A stretch of 64,000 nt of DNA from Phycisphaeraceae bacterium (GTDB taxonomy: Bacteria > Planctomycetota > Phycisphaerae > Phycisphaerales > UBA1924): assembly GCA_019636535.1 (NCBI GenBank), contig JAHBXK010000006.1, forward strand, positions 62,001-126,000. The letters run 5' to 3'. Made by a program: the position numbers and the translations under genes. Shown here in pieces: positions 42,317-50,876 of this stretch (positions within the stretch are counted from its first letter, which is position 1; each line of letters opens with the position of its first letter). The notes beneath the pieces were generated by a model that saw nothing but the letters and a program-made list of their open reading frames with translations, had not been told where the DNA came from and searched no databases.

Positions 42317-43726
42317 ATGCTGCGCATGGCGTGGGAACGCATCAGCGCTGCCGAAGCGCAGCAGTTGGCCGACGGTCAGCGCTCGGCCGATCCATTCGGC
42401 ACACGCTTGCACGCCGCCTTCGCGGCGATGACGTGCTTCTTCGCCGGCTGGCCGACGAGTTTTGTGGCCTGGGCGGGGTTGCCGCTGTTGATCTGCTTTG
42501 TCGTGCGCATGACCGGGCACTGGCGTGTGCTGGGGCCGCTCTTCTGGCAGACCTCCACACGGTTCTTGGTCGCGTGGAGCCTCTGGATCGGGCTGAGCCT
42601 GCTCTGGTCGATGGACCGCTCGCAAGGCGTGAAGGAGATCGGCCCGTCGATGTTCGGCCTGTTCATCCTGGGGATCTGGCCGGTGATCGACCACCGACGG
42701 CTGCTGGTCGGTGCGATCGTTGCGGGCGTGTTCTGCGGGCAGTTGAGCCAACTGGCGCACGGGATCGGTCCGACGCTGGGGATCGACGCGATCACGTTCA
42801 ACCGTCTGCCTGGGCGGAACAGCGGCTGGTGGGACCCCGTGGTGGGCGGCAGCGTGCTGTGCGCAGCGCTGGGGTTGCACATGGCCGCGGCCTTCACGGG
42901 CGCGAAGCGGTGGGTTCGGCTGCTGGGCATGGCGGGGATGGCGCTGTGCGTGACGAGCATCGCCGCGACGGGCACTCGCGGCGCATGGATCGGAGCGCTC
43001 TTCACGATCGGTGCGGGGCTGGTGGTGTGCGGCTGGTGGTCGGTCCGCACGCGAGATCGTCGGATAGCGCGCAACGTCCTGCTGTTCGCGGCGGTGGGGA
43101 TCGTGACGCTGACGGCGAACCTTGCCGCGAGGCCCGCCGCGATCCAGACGCGGTATGAAGCGGCGGTGCGCGAAGTGCGCGCAGCGCTGCGCGAGGGTGA
43201 CTACCGATCGGACACGGGCCTGCGGATCGCGATGGCGCAGTGGGCGTTCGCCGCAGCGCGGTGCAGCCCGCTCGTGGGCGTTGGCGCGGGCGGGTTCAAG
43301 CCGTGGGTGCTGCGTGAGTCGGAGACCGCGCGGGAGGCCGCCGCGCGCGGCGAGCCCCGGCGGGGTTGCGCATCGATCGGGCCGGTCGATGGCGGCGGCG
43401 ACGGCGTGCACGCGCACGCGCACAGTTGGTTCCCGCACGTGCTCGCGACGACGGGGATCGTCGGGCTGGTGATCATGCTCGGGCTGGTCGTGAGCGCGAT
43501 CCGCGAAGGGCTCATCGGGGCTTGCCGGTTCGGAGTGGGCGGTTACGCCGAGATCGGGCCGGCGATGGGCCTGATCGGTCTGATCGGCGCGGGCCTGTTC
43601 GACTCGATCAGCGTGAACCAGCAGACCTGGAACATGGCGATGGTGCTGTTGGCGCTCTGCGGTGTGCTCCGGCCTCGCTGCGTGCGTTCGGAAGGCGAGG
43701 CAGAGGCACGATCGGTGCGAGATTGA
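42317..43726 (+). CDS. O-antigen ligase-like (Wzy_C/WaaL family) membrane protein
   Basis: 469 residues from the ATG at 42317 (another at 42326). About ten membrane segments, among them TSFVAWAGLPLLICFVV, FLVAWSLWIGLSLLW, IGPSMFGLFILGIWPVI, LLVGAIVAGVFCG, LLGMAGMALCVTSIAATGTRGAWIGALF and LLFAAVGIVTLTANL. A large periplasmic loop near 280-385 includes PLVGVGAGGFK and HAHAHSWFPHVLATTGIVGLV, the pattern of O-antigen ligases and polymerases, where His and Arg in this loop act on the glycan. It may ligate O-antigen to core or polymerise another surface polysaccharide; sequence does not decide. The squalene-hopene cyclase gene follows after 41 bases, so they may share a transcript. Confidence 0.85.
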   Translation: MLRMAWERISAAEAQQLADGQRSADPFGTRLHAAFAAMTCFFAGWPTSFVAWAGLPLLICFVVRMTGHWRVLGPLFWQTSTRFLVAWSLWIGLSLLWSMDRSQGVKEIGPSMFGLFILGIWPVIDHRRLLVGAIVAGVFCGQLSQLAHGIGPTLGIDAITFNRLPGRNSGWWDPVVGGSVLCAALGLHMAAAFTGAKRWVRLLGMAGMALCVTSIAATGTRGAWIGALFTIGAGLVVCGWWSVRTRDRRIARNVLLFAAVGIVTLTANLAARPAAIQTRYEAAVREVRAALREGDYRSDTGLRIAMAQWAFAAARCSPLVGVGAGGFKPWVLRESETAREAAARGEPRRGCASIGPVDGGGDGVHAHAHSWFPHVLATTGIVGLVIMLGLVVSAIREGLIGACRFGVGGYAEIGPAMGLIGLIGAGLFDSISVNQQTWNMAMVLLALCGVLRPRCVRSEGEAEARSVRD

Positions 43727-43767
43727 GGTTTGTTGGGTGGTGCACGGCGGTCATACGATGCCCACCC

Positions 43768-46041
43768 ATGACCATGACCCCCGCCATGGATGTTGAAAGC
43801 GGTGTTCGGTCTCTGACAGCCGAGCGCAGCGCACGATCCGAGTCTCACGCTCAGCCGGTGCACCAGCGTGCGCAGCGGACGCTGGAGAGCGCGGTGGCTG
43901 CGCTGATGGCCAAACTGCGGAGCGAGCGGTTTCACGATCGGCCCGGTGACGCCGCCGGGCGCGGTGAGGGCGAGTTGCTGCACTGGTGCGCGGAGTTGGA
44001 GGGCGACTCGATCCTCTCCAGCGAGTACCTGCTGATGAAGTTGATCCTCGGACAGGAGGGGGATCGGCAGCCCACCGAGCGCGGCGGAGCGAACTATCTT
44101 CAGCGCATCGTCAACCACCTGCGGCTGGTGCAGCGGGAGGACGGCACGTGGGGCCAGTACCCAGGGTCTCCACCCGACATCAGCGCCTGTGTGAAGTCGT
44201 ACCTGGCGCTCAAGGCGTTCGGAGAGGACGCGGAAGCGCCGCACATGGTCCGCGCGCGAGAGGCGATCCTGCGGCTCGGTGGGGCGGAGCGGTGCAACAC
44301 GTTCAGCACGTTCTATCTGGCGTGCCTGGGGTGCGTCGACTGGGACGCGTGCCCGGCGATCCCGCCCGAGATTGTGCTGTTCCCGCGCTGGTTCCCTTTC
44401 CACATGGACAAGGTCGCGGCGTGGACGCGGACGATGATCCTGCCTTTGGCGATGTGCTGTGCGCTGCGGCCGGTGCGGAGGCTCGTCGACACACAAGGGG
44501 GTGAGATCGACATCAACGAGTTGTTCGTCGATCTCAAGTACACCCGCCGATTGAGCAAGGAGATCGACCGCGACGATCCCGCCACGTGGAAAAACTTCTT
44601 TCTGCTCTGCGATCGCGTGCTGAAGTTCGTGCAGCGCAACGGCCTGAGCCCGTTGCGCACCCGCTCGATCCGCGAGGCGGAGCGATGGATCGTCGAGCGC
44701 GTCGATCCGAAGACGACCGAGGGTCTCGGCGCGATCTTCCCGCCGATGGTCTATCTGCAGATCGCCTTCAAGGCGCTGGGCTATCCGCGCGAGCACCCGC
44801 TGATCCAGCGCGCGGAGAAGGACCTCGACGACTTTATCGTTGTGCACGACCACGCCGACCCCAAGTTGGACCACGTGCGCCTGCAGCCGTGCTTCAGCCC
44901 CGTATGGGACACGGGCATCGCGCTCTATGCGCTGACGGAGGCGGGGCTGACCGCCGCGAACGACGGCTGCGTTGCACGCGTGTGCGACTGGCTCGTGGCG
45001 CGGCAGGTGCGCCGGCCCGGCGACTGGGGGCGCAACCTGCGGCCGGAGGATCGGGGCATTGAGTTGGGTCGTGACGCTTCGGCGTGGGCGTTCGAGTATC
45101 TCAACGACTGGTACCCGGACGTCGACGACACGGCGATGATCGCCAAGGCGATGTGGCGTGCGGCAGGGGATGTTGAGGCGGTTGTGGCCGACCGGTCCGA
45201 CGGAGAAGGTTCGGACCGGTTGCGGCGGTATCGACAGACGGCCGCGAGCGCTGCACGCTGGGTCTTTGCGATGCAGAACGACGATGGCGGGTGGGCCGCC
45301 TTCGATCGCACACGCCACCGCGAGTGGATGGAGGCCGTGCCGTTCGCGGATCACAACGCGATGCAGGACCCGAGTTGCGCGGACATCACCGGTCGGACGA
45401 TCGAGTCGCTGGTGACCTGCGGCGTATCGCCCGATCACCCGCGCATCCGGCTCGCCGTCGAGTACCTGCTCAGCAAGCAGGAGCCGGAGGGGTGCTGGTG
45501 GGGACGCTGGGGCGTGAACTACGTCTACGGCACCTGGCAGGCGATGGGCGGGCTGGTGTACGCGGGCTTTGCACCCGATCACCCCGCGCTCGCTCGCGCC
45601 ACGTCGTGGATCAAGAGCGTGCAGAACGAGGACGGCGGATTCGGCGAGTCGGCCAACTCGTACCTGGATCGCTCGCTGATGGGAAAGGGACCGAGTACGG
45701 CGAGCCAAACGGCGTGGGGGCTGGCGTGCCTGCTCTACACCTGCCGGCACGACGACCCCTCCTGCATCGCCGCGGTCCGCTGGCTCTGCGACCACCAACT
45801 CGCGGCGGACAAGCCCGCGTTCGCGAAGTCGCGGTGTGCGGGACCGGAAGCCGAAGTGCCGGGCAGCGATGACCTTGCCGGGACGGACTTCCAGGCCGAC
45901 GTGGCGGGCGGGTGGCACGAGCACCACTTCACCGGTACGGGCTTTCCGAAGGTCTTCTACCTGCGGTACAACCTTTACCGGCACTACTTCCCGGTGATGA
46001 GCCTGGCCAGATGGGTGAAGTTGGCGCAGCGAGGCGGTTGA
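43768..46041 (+). CDS. shc: Squalene-hopene cyclase
   Basis: Class II triterpene cyclase that folds squalene into hopene for hopanoids; monotopic membrane enzyme. 757 residues from the ATG at 43768, somewhat longer than the usual 630-720. The acid motif DVDD is at 451-454 (WYPDVDDTAMI), the protonating DxDD of squalene cyclases rather than the DCTAE of oxidosqualene cyclases. QW repeats: QREDGTWGQY, QNDDGGWAAF, QEPEGCWWGRWGVNYVYGT and QNEDGGFGES. Aromatic residues lining the pocket near the C-terminus include HEHHFTGTGFPKVFYLRYNLYRHYFP, a family end motif. No hpnC/D/E squalene synthesis genes are in the window; dxr is about 12 kb further on. Confidence 0.95.
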   Translation: MTMTPAMDVESGVRSLTAERSARSESHAQPVHQRAQRTLESAVAALMAKLRSERFHDRPGDAAGRGEGELLHWCAELEGDSILSSEYLLMKLILGQEGDRQPTERGGANYLQRIVNHLRLVQREDGTWGQYPGSPPDISACVKSYLALKAFGEDAEAPHMVRAREAILRLGGAERCNTFSTFYLACLGCVDWDACPAIPPEIVLFPRWFPFHMDKVAAWTRTMILPLAMCCALRPVRRLVDTQGGEIDINELFVDLKYTRRLSKEIDRDDPATWKNFFLLCDRVLKFVQRNGLSPLRTRSIREAERWIVERVDPKTTEGLGAIFPPMVYLQIAFKALGYPREHPLIQRAEKDLDDFIVVHDHADPKLDHVRLQPCFSPVWDTGIALYALTEAGLTAANDGCVARVCDWLVARQVRRPGDWGRNLRPEDRGIELGRDASAWAFEYLNDWYPDVDDTAMIAKAMWRAAGDVEAVVADRSDGEGSDRLRRYRQTAASAARWVFAMQNDDGGWAAFDRTRHREWMEAVPFADHNAMQDPSCADITGRTIESLVTCGVSPDHPRIRLAVEYLLSKQEPEGCWWGRWGVNYVYGTWQAMGGLVYAGFAPDHPALARATSWIKSVQNEDGGFGESANSYLDRSLMGKGPSTASQTAWGLACLLYTCRHDDPSCIAAVRWLCDHQLAADKPAFAKSRCAGPEAEVPGSDDLAGTDFQADVAGGWHEHHFTGTGFPKVFYLRYNLYRHYFPVMSLARWVKLAQRGG

Positions 46042-46053
46042 GGTTTGACTGCT

Positions 46054-46647
46054 TCAGGTTCGGGTGAGCGACTCGCTCACGCTCGTGCCGCACTCGGGGC
46101 AGCGGTCGGCCGAGCCCAGTTGCAGCAGGTCGTATCCGCAGTGTGCGCAGGTTCCTTCGTACAACTTGGGCATCTCCGCTTTGGAGACGCCGATCAACCC
46201 GACTTGCGCGCCCGTCACGCGCAGGATCGTGGTCGCCCGTCCGTTGATGCTCAGCAAGAGCAACAGGCCGACAAGCGGGATAAGCATGAGCAGGCAGATG
46301 AACACGATGCTGAGCACGTTGTACTTCAACCGGTATGCGAGCATTGCCGCGACGACGATCGTGGCGATGCCGCTCAGAAAGAGCAACACATTGACGAACA
46401 TGACGCCGATCATCACCGTGCCCTGACCCCGACCGGCGGTCCCGGCGATCGCAAGGGCAAAGAACGAGAAGTAGATCACGATTCCCACGAGGACGGTGAC
46501 GATGGCGTATCGCTGCAGTCTCGCGACCGGCACGGGATCAACCAGGTGCTTGCCCTGACGCACTTTCTTTGGTCGTCGCCGGGCGAGGTCTCGTGCCGCG
46601 GCCGCGGTGGGTGGGAGAGGCGCGGTCGCTGGGGCGATCTCTGGCAT
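46054..46647 (-). CDS. Membrane protein with C-terminal zinc ribbon
   Basis: 197 residues from the ATG at 46647; the frame is open upstream to 46686, but that part has no ribosome-binding site. Three strong hydrophobic segments: YAIVTVLVGIVIYFSFFALAI, VMIGVMFVNVLLFLSGIATIVVAAML and IVFICLLMLIPLVGLLLLL. The C-terminus has four Cys as CAHCGYDL ... RCPECGTS, a zinc ribbon of the type found at the end of planctomycete membrane proteins. A second, smaller protein with the same CxxCGYDLxx...CPECG pattern is at 50126-50539. It converges on the cyclase gene. Function unknown. Confidence 0.78.
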   Translation of the reverse strand: MPEIAPATAPLPPTAAAARDLARRRPKKVRQGKHLVDPVPVARLQRYAIVTVLVGIVIYFSFFALAIAGTAGRGQGTVMIGVMFVNVLLFLSGIATIVVAAMLAYRLKYNVLSIVFICLLMLIPLVGLLLLLSINGRATTILRVTGAQVGLIGVSKAEMPKLYEGTCAHCGYDLLQLGSADRCPECGTSVSESLTRT

Positions 46648-46913
46648 GGCGTCGGCACGGTACCAGACGTTGCAGACTGCTGTCAATCAAGGCGGTCCGT
46701 CGCCCGGACGTGCTCGACCATGCTCGGACCGAGACCGCTCGCGCTGCAAAGGCACAGGTTCTCGGACTTTCCTCCGCACTCCGCGGACGGGGAGAAGTCC
46801 CTTCAACCGCGCCCCCGGCGAGAGTTGAGCAAAGTGTGCCCGCGCAGGGGCCGATACCACCTGTGATCGGCGTTGCGCCCGACGCTCAATCGCGCGCGGC
46901 CCAGGAGGCACCC

Positions 46914-47801
46914 ATGAGCAACGTTCAGCCGCTGAGCAAGGATCAGGCCGTCGCGGGCGCTGTGCGCGAGATCTCGCACATCGCCACGCTCCCCGAGATC
47001 ACGCTCAAGATCATCGAACTGGTCGAGAGTCCGTCGTCGACGGCGCAGGACCTGCACAAGGTCATCGCCAACGACCCAGCGCTCTGCTCGCGCATTCTGA
47101 AGGTCGTGAACTCGGCCTTCTACGGGTTGCCTGGGCAGATCGGTTCGATCAACCGGGCCATCGTGCTGCTGGGCCTCAACGCCGTCAAGAACATCGCGAT
47201 CGCCGCCAGCCTCGCCAAACTCTTCCGAGGCGGCTCGCTCACGCCGAACTTCTCGGCCAAGGACCTCTGGTCGCACTCGATCGCGACCGCCGCGGCGAGC
47301 AAACTGATCGCCGATCAGGTCAAACTCGGCCTGGCCGACGAGTGCTTTCTCGCGGGCCTGATCCACGATCTGGGCATCATCGTCGAGATCCAGTACGACC
47401 GGCACCGGCTGATCGACGTGCTGGGCCGCGTGGCGCCCGACGCCTCGGGCGTGCCGACGCAGGACATGCTCATGATCGAAGAGGAGATCTTCGGCGCCAC
47501 GCACCAGGACTTCGGCTTCGGCCTGTGCGAGAAATGGAAGTTCCCCCGCACGTTCGTGAACGTCTGCGGGTTCCACCACCGTCCGCTCGAACTGCCGACC
47601 GAGGCCCGCACGATCGTCTCGATCGTCTCCATCGCCGACCGCCTCGCGGGCGGGATCGACAAGGGGTTCCGGCTCGACCTGACGTCGCTGGAGATCCCGG
47701 CCGACGTGATGGACGACATCAAACTCAGCAACGAGGGGCTCGACGCGGTGCGAGCGCGACTGCCGGAGCAGTTGGACGTGGTCAACGCGATGCTGTCCTG
47801 A
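46914..47801 (+). CDS. HDOD-domain signalling protein
   Basis: 295 residues; the strong site AGGAGG lies five bases before the ATG at 46914. The whole protein is one HDOD domain: LPEITLKIIELVESP, VIANDPALCSRILKVVNSAFY, GSINRAIVLLGLNAVKNIAIA, DLWSHSIATAAASKLIAD and CFLAGLIHDLGIIVE. Unlike most HDOD domains, His-Asp is present in AGLIHDLG, and a later His pair (GFHHRP) is also seen, so a functional HD-type site cannot be excluded. The paralogue at 24753-25985 has LDCG at that place. Such proteins link chemotaxis, motility or second-messenger signals; no partner is adjacent. Confidence 0.9.
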   Translation: MSNVQPLSKDQAVAGAVREISHIATLPEITLKIIELVESPSSTAQDLHKVIANDPALCSRILKVVNSAFYGLPGQIGSINRAIVLLGLNAVKNIAIAASLAKLFRGGSLTPNFSAKDLWSHSIATAAASKLIADQVKLGLADECFLAGLIHDLGIIVEIQYDRHRLIDVLGRVAPDASGVPTQDMLMIEEEIFGATHQDFGFGLCEKWKFPRTFVNVCGFHHRPLELPTEARTIVSIVSIADRLAGGIDKGFRLDLTSLEIPADVMDDIKLSNEGLDAVRARLPEQLDVVNAMLS

Positions 47802-47832
47802 TCGGCGTCGATCGGCTCGCCGGGGTTGAGGG

Positions 47833-49068
47833 CTACTCGGGCTTGCCGGCCTTGCCCATCTCGCGCTCGCGGTCGGCCTCGGACTCGAAGCGTTGGATCT
47901 CGACCGCCGTCGGGTAGGCGAAACTGATGCCCTCAGCGCGGAACCGCTCGAACAACTCGAGGTTGATCGCCTGCTGGATGTTGAGGTAGACCGCCATGTC
48001 GCGGTTGTGGACGTAGAAGACCGCCTCGAAGTTCAGCGAGTAGTCACCGAAGTTCTTGAAGTGGCATCGGTCGAACCGCACCACGGGCACCTCGCCGTCA
48101 CCCTTCTGGTGCTCGATCGCCTCCTTGATGATGCCCGCCACCTTGCGGAGTTTCTCGGGGGGCGTCTCGTAGACCACGCCCACGTTGAAGATCGCCCGGC
48201 GCTCCTGCATGCGCCTGAAGTTCTGGATGCGGCTGCTCAGCAGGTCGCCGTTGGAGAAGATGAGTTGCTCGCCGCTGAGCGCCCGGACGCGGGTCGACTT
48301 GATCCCGATCTTTTCCACCGTGCCCATCTTGTCGCCGACGATGATGAAGTCGCCGACGGTGAAGGGCTTGTCGAGGAGGATGGTCAGCGAACTGAAGAGG
48401 TCGCCGAGGATGTTCTGCACCGCCAGGGCGACGGCGATGCCGCCGATGCCCAGCCCCGTGAGCATGGGCGTGATCTCGACGCCGAGGTTGTCGAGCGCAA
48501 GCAGGACGACGATGATGATGAGCAGGCCCAGGAGCGCCACGCGCAGCACGCTCAAACTGCCCGCGAGTGCCGGATCGGGCTGGCCGTCGTTGTCGCGAGA
48601 TCGCGAAACGATCACGTCGAGGATCGAATCGACGACGATGCGCGAGGCGAGGATCAGTTGCGCGGCGATCCCCACCATCGCCAGCACGTGCAGCACGCGG
48701 TGCACCGAGTAGGGGATCAGCAGCAGCGACGAGGCGGCGAAGACCAGGGCGGGGAAGACCAGCCACAGCCGTATGTCCTTGAGGACTCGAACCAGCGCAT
48801 CGTCCCACTTGAGGTTTGTTCTCGCGGCGATCCGTTCGAGGCGCTGGGCAAGCACTTCGCGCACGATCCGTACGACGAGCAGCGACAGCAACAGGATCGC
48901 GATCGCCACCAGCCAGTTCAGCAGCGGGTTGCCCAGAAACTCCGCTTCCAGGATGGAAGCGGGCTCACCCAGCGCCGCTTGAGCCCCAAGCGCCGGCTCG
49001 GTCGGGGTGGGGGAGACGGACGCGCTGGATTCGGGCTCGCTCGTCATGCTCAACTCGTGGATGCTCAC
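47833..49068 (-). CDS. MscS-family mechanosensitive channel
   Basis: 411 residues. The GTG at 49068 has GGAGAA seven bases upstream; an ATG at 49047 would shorten the protein by seven residues. An N-terminal low-complexity Ser/Pro stretch is followed by four or five membrane helices (WLVAIAILLLSLLVVRIV, LWLVFPALVFAASSLLLIPY, LHVLAMVGIAAQLILA, VALLGLLIIIVVLLALDNLG). The pore helix and vestibule signature follow: LTGLGIGGIAVALAVQNILG, DLFSSLTILLDKPFTVGD, IKSTRVRALSGEQLIFSNG. It opens under membrane tension to release solutes on osmotic downshock. Divergent from prmC. Confidence 0.95.
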   Translation of the reverse strand: MSIHELSMTSEPESSASVSPTPTEPALGAQAALGEPASILEAEFLGNPLLNWLVAIAILLLSLLVVRIVREVLAQRLERIAARTNLKWDDALVRVLKDIRLWLVFPALVFAASSLLLIPYSVHRVLHVLAMVGIAAQLILASRIVVDSILDVIVSRSRDNDGQPDPALAGSLSVLRVALLGLLIIIVVLLALDNLGVEITPMLTGLGIGGIAVALAVQNILGDLFSSLTILLDKPFTVGDFIIVGDKMGTVEKIGIKSTRVRALSGEQLIFSNGDLLSSRIQNFRRMQERRAIFNVGVVYETPPEKLRKVAGIIKEAIEHQKGDGEVPVVRFDRCHFKNFGDYSLNFEAVFYVHNRDMAVYLNIQQAINLELFERFRAEGISFAYPTAVEIQRFESEADREREMGKAGKPE

Positions 49069-49163
49069 GGGGCATTCTCCCACCCAATGGCCCCGAGTCT
49101 ACTCGTCGCTCAGCGCGCTGGGGCTGGCGCAACCGGCGCAACGGCGAACGTACACTCCGACCG

Positions 49164-50129
49164 ATGTCCGATCGACCCGGCACAGCCCAGCAGGAAGACT
49201 GGAACACCAAGAGACTGCTGAACTGGATCACCGAGGCCTTCCAGAAGAAGGGGCTGGAGTCGCCCCGCATGCGTGCCGAGATGCTCGTTGCGCACGTGCT
49301 CGGGTGTCAGCGCCTGGAGTTGTACACGCGCTACGAGCGTCCCGCCTCGCCGCTGGAAAGGCAGTCGCTGCGAGACCTGGTCGGCCGGGCGCTCAAGGAT
49401 GAGCCGATCGACTACCTGATCGGGGAGCGCTGGTTCTTCGGCCTGCCTTTCCACGTTTCCCGGGCGGTGCTCGTGCCGCGGCCGAGCACCGAGACCATCG
49501 TCGAACAGGTGCTGCTGCATTGCCGGGCTTCGCACGGCGGATCGCCCGGATCGAGGGGTCGCACGGGAGAGGGCATCCGATTCGCCGACATCGGAACCGG
49601 TTCGGGGTGCATCACGGTTGCACTCCTGAAGAACCTCCCGAAGGCGACGGCGATCGCGACCGACCTGTCGGCCGATGCCCTCGAGATTGCTCGCAAGAAC
49701 GCCGTGCGCCACAGCGTGGCGGACCGAGTGGAGTTCATTCAGGGCGACCTGCTCGCCCCGCTCGTGGAGCACCCGGCGGGACGCGGCGGGGGTGCGCCGT
49801 TCGACTACCTGCTCTCGAACCCGCCCTACATCCCCGATCCGGAGTGGGCCGAGGTTCCGCCGGACGTGAAGCACTACGAGCCGGAGTCGGCCCTGCGTGG
49901 CGGCGCGGACGGGCTGCGGTTCCTTCGGCCGCTGTTGAACGACGGGCCGGGCCTGCTTCGACCGGGGGGCGAGGGCCAGGCGGGGGTGCTGATGCTTGAG
50001 ACGGCGGCGTCGACCGCCGAGCGGCTGAAACTCATGGCCCGCGCCCATCCGGACTTGGATCCGGAGACGTGCCGGGTGGTGGACGATGGGGACGGTTTGC
50101 CGCGGGTCGTGGTGGCGGCGCGGCGTTAG
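49164..50129 (+). CDS. prmC: Peptide chain release factor N5-glutamine methyltransferase
   Basis: Methylates the Gln of the GGQ motif in RF1 and RF2 with S-adenosylmethionine; cytosolic. 321 residues from the ATG at 49164, with the N-terminal helical release-factor-binding domain (RLLNWITEAFQKKGLESPRMRAEMLVAHVLG), the linker motif YLIGERWFFGLPF with VPRPSTETIVEQ, the SAM-binding FADIGTGSGCITVALL (about 133-148) and the catalytic NPPYIPDPEW. It is slightly longer than average (280) owing to a Gly-rich insert near 120-135 and one at 205-215. It overlaps the convergent zinc-ribbon gene by four bases. Confidence 0.95.
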   Translation: MSDRPGTAQQEDWNTKRLLNWITEAFQKKGLESPRMRAEMLVAHVLGCQRLELYTRYERPASPLERQSLRDLVGRALKDEPIDYLIGERWFFGLPFHVSRAVLVPRPSTETIVEQVLLHCRASHGGSPGSRGRTGEGIRFADIGTGSGCITVALLKNLPKATAIATDLSADALEIARKNAVRHSVADRVEFIQGDLLAPLVEHPAGRGGGAPFDYLLSNPPYIPDPEWAEVPPDVKHYEPESALRGGADGLRFLRPLLNDGPGLLRPGGEGQAGVLMLETAASTAERLKLMARAHPDLDPETCRVVDDGDGLPRVVVAARR

Positions 50130-50539
50130 TCACCTTGCGGTTCGTCGAAATGTTCAATCACGACCACCTTCGCGGGCGATCGTGCACGTTCCCCGCACCG
50201 TTCATCGCTCCACGCCGAGCCGCACTCCGGGCAGTGCCGGCATCCGTCCGGCTCTGCGGGTGAGCGCGACAGGTCGTACCCGCACACCGGGCATCGAAGG
50301 GCGCTGAGCATGGCCGACGCGATGTCTCCCGCGAGCGAATTGCCGACTCCGAAGAGGCCCCGACCCGAGATCATCAGCAGCGTCATCAGCGGCACATAGA
50401 CCGGCGAGAACACAAGCAGCCCGATCGCCATCGCGCGGTCCTGCGTCATCAGCACCGCGATCACACCGAGGATCATCGCTGCCCCCACGGCCGGCAGCAA
50501 CACAGACAAGACGCGCACTGACGTGAGCAATCGAGTCAT
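50126..50539 (-). CDS. Small membrane protein with C-terminal zinc ribbon
   Basis: 137 residues from the ATG at 50539; the frame stays open to 50722, but those codons are Arg/Pro-rich and not coding-like. Two hydrophobic segments (SVLLPAVGAAMILGVIAVLMT and AIGLLVFSPVYVPLMTLLMI) and then the zinc ribbon RCPVCGYDLSR ... HCPECGSAW. The ribbon pattern matches the larger protein at 46054-46647, but the membrane part is not obviously alignable. Stop codons of this gene and prmC overlap. Function unknown. Confidence 0.72.
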   Translation of the reverse strand: MTRLLTSVRVLSVLLPAVGAAMILGVIAVLMTQDRAMAIGLLVFSPVYVPLMTLLMISGRGLFGVGNSLAGDIASAMLSALRCPVCGYDLSRSPAEPDGCRHCPECGSAWSDERCGERARSPAKVVVIEHFDEPQGD

Positions 50540-50876
50540 GGTCGCCAGCGTCGCTCGGACCGTTCGTCGGCGCGTCGGCGAGTTCGGTTGACATGGGGAG
50601 CCGGCGGCGAGGGGCTTTCGCGGCGAGCGCGCCAACCAGACGATGTGCGACAGAGGGACTCTGACCGGTCGGTCGAGATCGTCGATGGAACGCATGGAGA
50701 TCATGTTTCGTTCGCTTCGCACCTCGCCGACCGGCGCGATGATTGGGACCAGTCACCCCGTGCAATCGTCGTCCACGCTCCGTCACTCCGCATTGTTCGG
50801 CGCGTTGCGCAGCCCGGGTGCCGCGAGCATGACGGAGACGACTCGGGCGTGGCCTGCACCCCTAAACTGTCCGTCC
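50540..50876. other. Intergenic region upstream of map
   Basis: 337 bases between the divergent zinc-ribbon gene and map. Both frames stay open across part of it (an effect of GC content) but neither has a ribosome-binding site there. No promoter or structure recognised. Confidence 0.4.

Noticed and set aside
43543-45984. Minus-strand open frame of 813 codons opposite squalene-hopene cyclase
   Set aside because: The plus strand encodes DVDD and four QW motifs; the reverse frame is Arg/His/Pro-rich and featureless.
50540-50722. N-terminal extension of the small zinc-ribbon protein
   Set aside because: Arg/Pro-rich codons, no ribosome-binding site at the upstream start; the ATG at 50539 directly precedes the membrane segment.
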